DNA from: Allium sativum | Lineage: Eukaryota; Streptophyta; Magnoliopsida; Asparagales; Amaryllidaceae | Direction: 5' to 3' | Length of the DNA: 64,000 nucleotides | NCBI GenBank assembly: GCA_030737875.1 | Contig: CM060922.1 | Span: forward strand, 302,179,456-302,243,455 | In this document: positions 60,987-64,000 of the stretch, one piece after another | Numbering within the stretch: the first letter of the stretch is position 1 | Layout of the letters: each line of letters begins with the position of its first letter | Position numbers and translations under genes: made by a program | Notes under the pieces: generated by a model | Seen by the model: the letters and a program-made list of their open reading frames with translations, nothing else | Told to the model about the DNA's origin: nothing | Databases searched by the model: none

Positions 60987-61690
60987 ATCTCCCCCACTTA
61001 AAACTTTTCGTCCCCGAAAAGGAACAAAGTCGAAAGTGGTTTGATTAATCAACTCTACGTTTGGTCTGGCTTCCATTCTCCAACTTTTCAGTTTCAGACC
61101 CAGAACGAACTTGTAAATGGACTGTGTGTCTGACATTGGATTTTAGTCCGTGTGATTGATCTCTATTAAATATATATCTGTTTGGCGGCGGAGAATTTAT
61201 TCTCTTGCTTAACGCCCTTCTCTGAGACGTACGAGCTCAGGGGTTATATATTGATGGATATCAAATGCATGGAGTGAATTGCCTGTGTGGTATGCCTAAG
61301 TGGCAATTGATCGAGGCTTCTGTTGAAAATCAAAGTCTTGTGGTGATGATCAAAGCACGGCCATTGTGGCGTAGCTTTGTGTAACGTTTACTTCGCGAGT
61401 TTCACACCCGGTATGAACCAAAAACGGGAGACGGACCTCAGGGAGGGCATGCGTTTCTTTCTAGCTAGAAGTGGCGTCAGTGGTTTTACACGCCCTGACG
61501 AGTTTGACTTATGTGGTTGTTGTTGTTGCGAGGCGCCTCGGTTTGATCGGACGATCCGGGTCCGATGGAGTCATTCGTTGGCTCATTTACGCCCCATAGG
61601 GCGGGGGAACGCATGTTCAGAGTTTAAGTTTAATCCACATCGGTGGACCGGCCCTGACGATCCAAGGGTCACTCGAGCTCTGATACCAAC
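60987..61690 (-). other. Element G internal region (704 bp)
   Basis: Bounded by a minus-strand PPT and hairpin (61004-61021) on the left and PBS TTGGTATCAGAGCTC (61676-61690, minus) on the right. More GC-rich than its surroundings near 61430-61680. The 135-codon plus-strand frame across 61377-61784 runs into the LTR and is on the wrong strand; I do not consider it a gene. Confidence 0.85.
61676..61690 (-). other. Element G primer binding site (tRNA-iMet type)
   Basis: The minus strand reads TTGGTATCAGAGCTC, starting immediately after the LTR end; an exact TGGTATCAGAGC. Confidence 0.95.
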
Positions 61691-63366
61691 TGTGACGAAA
61701 AGGAATTTCGCTCGGTCCGAACCAGTCGCTAAACCGACCCAGACCGTTCGAAACGCCCTATCGTTTGAGAACATGACAAAATAGAACGCAGACGGAAGAA
61801 CATTTCATTGTATATTACAACAATGCATCAGATTACAAGAATATACAGAGTATAAATGAGTATTACATAGAAATATCAGAGATTTAAATTACATTTAAAT
61901 ACATAGCAGCGGAAAATAATACAATACACAACTAGAAGAGATATACGGATACAAAGCTTTCCGGATATCGTTCCAGTTGTAAACCAGGATCCTGTGAATA
62001 TAAATCTGCAAAACCAAAACTACTAGCTGCCCGTGTCAAAATAAGGGCACCCAGAGTTTAGGTTAAAACAATAAACTCCAGGTCAGTCATGTGACTGGTG
62101 TGAGAACTAAAACAGTTATAAATCTTTATTATAAAGCTCGGTAAATCAAGGGACCACGCCGTATAACACGGAACGGGTTTCCTCCCAAGAATACCAGTGC
62201 ATGAAATAACAGCGCAATGCTAAATAAAGAAAATGAAGCTGTTATAAGACCCAGTTCCCATCACACAATGCAACGCAAGCCGGAGGATAGGGTTTTTACC
62301 TTATAATAGCCAAGAATGCTTGATACGTTGAAAAACAAATCATTTGATACTATTATAAGTGCATAGTGTATAAAACAACTTCAAATCATAAGTATCAATC
62401 ATAGGCGGCATGAATGCCCCATATCACTATGTCGCCATATATAGGTTATGCAATCAAAATCGTAGAGTCACGTATTTGGAAATTGGATTTCCATCTATGA
62501 ACCGAGGCAAAAGATAGTCCTCAACCAATTCGAGACGCTCTAGCCCGCCCCCACTAATTACCCCCATTCTGAACACAATGGGATATATTTCGTAAGCCAA
62601 TTCGACTGTTTCGACTAGTTTCCGTCAAATTCAAAATATAAACCAGTATATATTGAATTTGAACGCACATTTCAATTTACTGAGGTCACATACCGACTCT
62701 AAAAATTCCCGAAAAATATTTTCTAACTTCGTATTAACGATACGGCTCTAACAAAACTAATTTCGTCAAATTCTGAGACTGTTTGAAAAATGGCCATTTT
62801 CCAGTCGATTAAAATCAACTGAAACTGGTCAAACGCGTTTTCCTTCGCCACGCTCACATATTGATTCGAAAAATTATGAAAATTGAAACCTAGCAATAAT
62901 TTGACACTGCGGATCCAACAAAAGTGGTTTCGTTGAAATCCGAGGTCATTTGCAAAATCTCCATTTTTAAGGGCCTGAATTCCATAGCGACTATTCAGAA
63001 TTTTCAACTGGACATATCTTTTGATCCCCGCTATGAAATTTTTATTTTTCGGATTCGTTGGAAAGATATTCTCAATTAGGTTCTATTATTTTTGGTTTCA
63101 CTAAAATCCGGTTTATTTTGCACCCGGTACATTCAATTGAAGTTTGAAATCGAATTATCGAACTACCGCGCAATTTTCAATTCTATTTATAATTATAAAT
63201 AATTATTTATATTCTAACAACGACGTATATAATATATACGTTCTAATTATATTCAAAATAAATTTCTCGTCGATATTATTTAAAATAATTCATTTTAAAT
63301 AATCAAAATTCGCTAAAATTGCCAAAATAAAAATTTTAAACTGGCCCAGATTTTCGGGTTGTTACA
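61691..63366 (-). mobile_element. G2: 5' LTR of element G (1676 bp)
   Basis: Left end TGTGACG (TGTAACG in G1), right end GGGTTGTTACA, then another PPT. Contains three diverged U3 core repeats (62742, 62908, 63078). Low-scoring frames only. Confidence 0.85.
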
Positions 63367-64000
63367 ATCTCCCCCACTTAAAACTTTTCGTCCCCGAAAA
63401 GGAACAAAGTCGAAAGTGGTTTGATCAATCAACTCTAGGTTCTATCCGGCTTCCATTCTCCAACTTTTCAGTTTCTGAGAATTTTCAAATTTTCAAAAAT
63501 TTGGCTAACACCCTAAATTTTCGGAAAATTTCGCCATAACCTCCCCTGCACCGGGAGCCACAGGAAAATCCCGAAATTGCCATATAGGCCTTCTGATCTC
63601 AAAAGGAAAAAGAAAAATCCAAGCGGCTAGCCAATAGGCTCATAAAATCATCATCACCCAAACAAAACAGTAAATTATGTAGTAAACATGTACCTATTTG
63701 TCGGGCAAACAAATTTTATTCTCTGCTCTAGCCTCCTTGCTATGACCTGTTCAATGTAAGTACAAGTATATGCAAGCAAACACAACCAATTTTCAATATA
63801 ATTCAATATGTGATTCAATTAGGCTAAATGGGTAAGAATTAGCAAACAAATAAACAAACAACACAAACATCAATCAATTAGTTGATTAGCTTTTCCAATT
63901 GATAACTTTGATACATAGTCAAAAATCAGATTTTTGATGCAAAATCACAACAATAGGCCCTATCTAATTTGGTTCTCACACCAGTCAATAGGAAATATAT
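63367..64000 (-). other. G2-adjacent internal region, continuing beyond the window
   Basis: PPT and pre-PPT hairpin CTTTTCG-GGGA-CGAAAAG (63384-63401), then sequence matching 58013-58444. Its presence after a 5' LTR shows that the LTR-internal series continues. Non-coding so far. Confidence 0.8.

Noticed and set aside
61377..61784. 135-codon plus-strand open frame
   Set aside because: It is antisense to element G, crosses PBS and LTR boundary, contains translated PBS/LTR sequence and shows no domain.

Overview
This is a stretch of plant nuclear repeat DNA, almost certainly from a eudicot. It is AT-rich. I found no host gene, rRNA or tRNA gene and no CRISPR array. Nearly everything is nested LTR retrotransposon sequence with TG...CA termini, initiator-Met-type primer binding sites (TGGTATCAGAGC) and purine-rich tracts beside the LTRs. 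I cannot name the species from the sequence.

Layout. 1-6505: element A (plus strand), a non-autonomous Ty3/gypsy element with gag only (TR-GAG architecture) and a 3' LTR of 3470 bp; its 5' LTR is interrupted by a related minus-strand LTR (1-347). 6506-11974: about three diverged ~1 kb tandem units rich in the motif ACTTAATACC, split by a probable copia-type solo LTR (about 7243-8826). 11975-43180: element D (minus strand), an old element with a ~6 kb LTR and an internal region of only ~1.1 kb. Element B (18051-31333, LTRs 5908 and 5916 bp, internal 1459 bp, perfect 5-bp target duplication AATAT) sits in D's LTR. Element C (31959-41936, LTRs ~1.45 kb) sits in D's internal region. C has no visible gag or pol but carries, antisense to itself, a degenerate five-exon gene with a gypsy-transposon-type N-terminal block and a coiled coil, plus minisatellites and a hAT-type MITE. 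43190-52560: LTR copies of the B/D type, some inverted, giving large palindromes. 53264-57723: a chimeric plus-strand LTR (F) related to A at one end and to the next block at the other. 57733-64000: block G (minus strand), a tandem LTR-internal-LTR-internal series with a 704-bp internal region.

The unifying observation is that A, B, D and G all have LTRs much longer than their internal regions and little or no coding capacity, so they must rely on proteins supplied elsewhere. They share a small hairpin just upstream of the polypurine tract whose stem changes by compensatory substitutions. The A and F LTRs share twin hairpins with exactly 35-nt loops and a covarying pair. The B, D and E LTRs share an 8-bp stem with a 33-34-nt loop. 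These look like selected cis-acting nucleic-acid structures. LTR divergence (rough, by eye) suggests B is youngest (~1%), then A (~3%), and C older (~11%).
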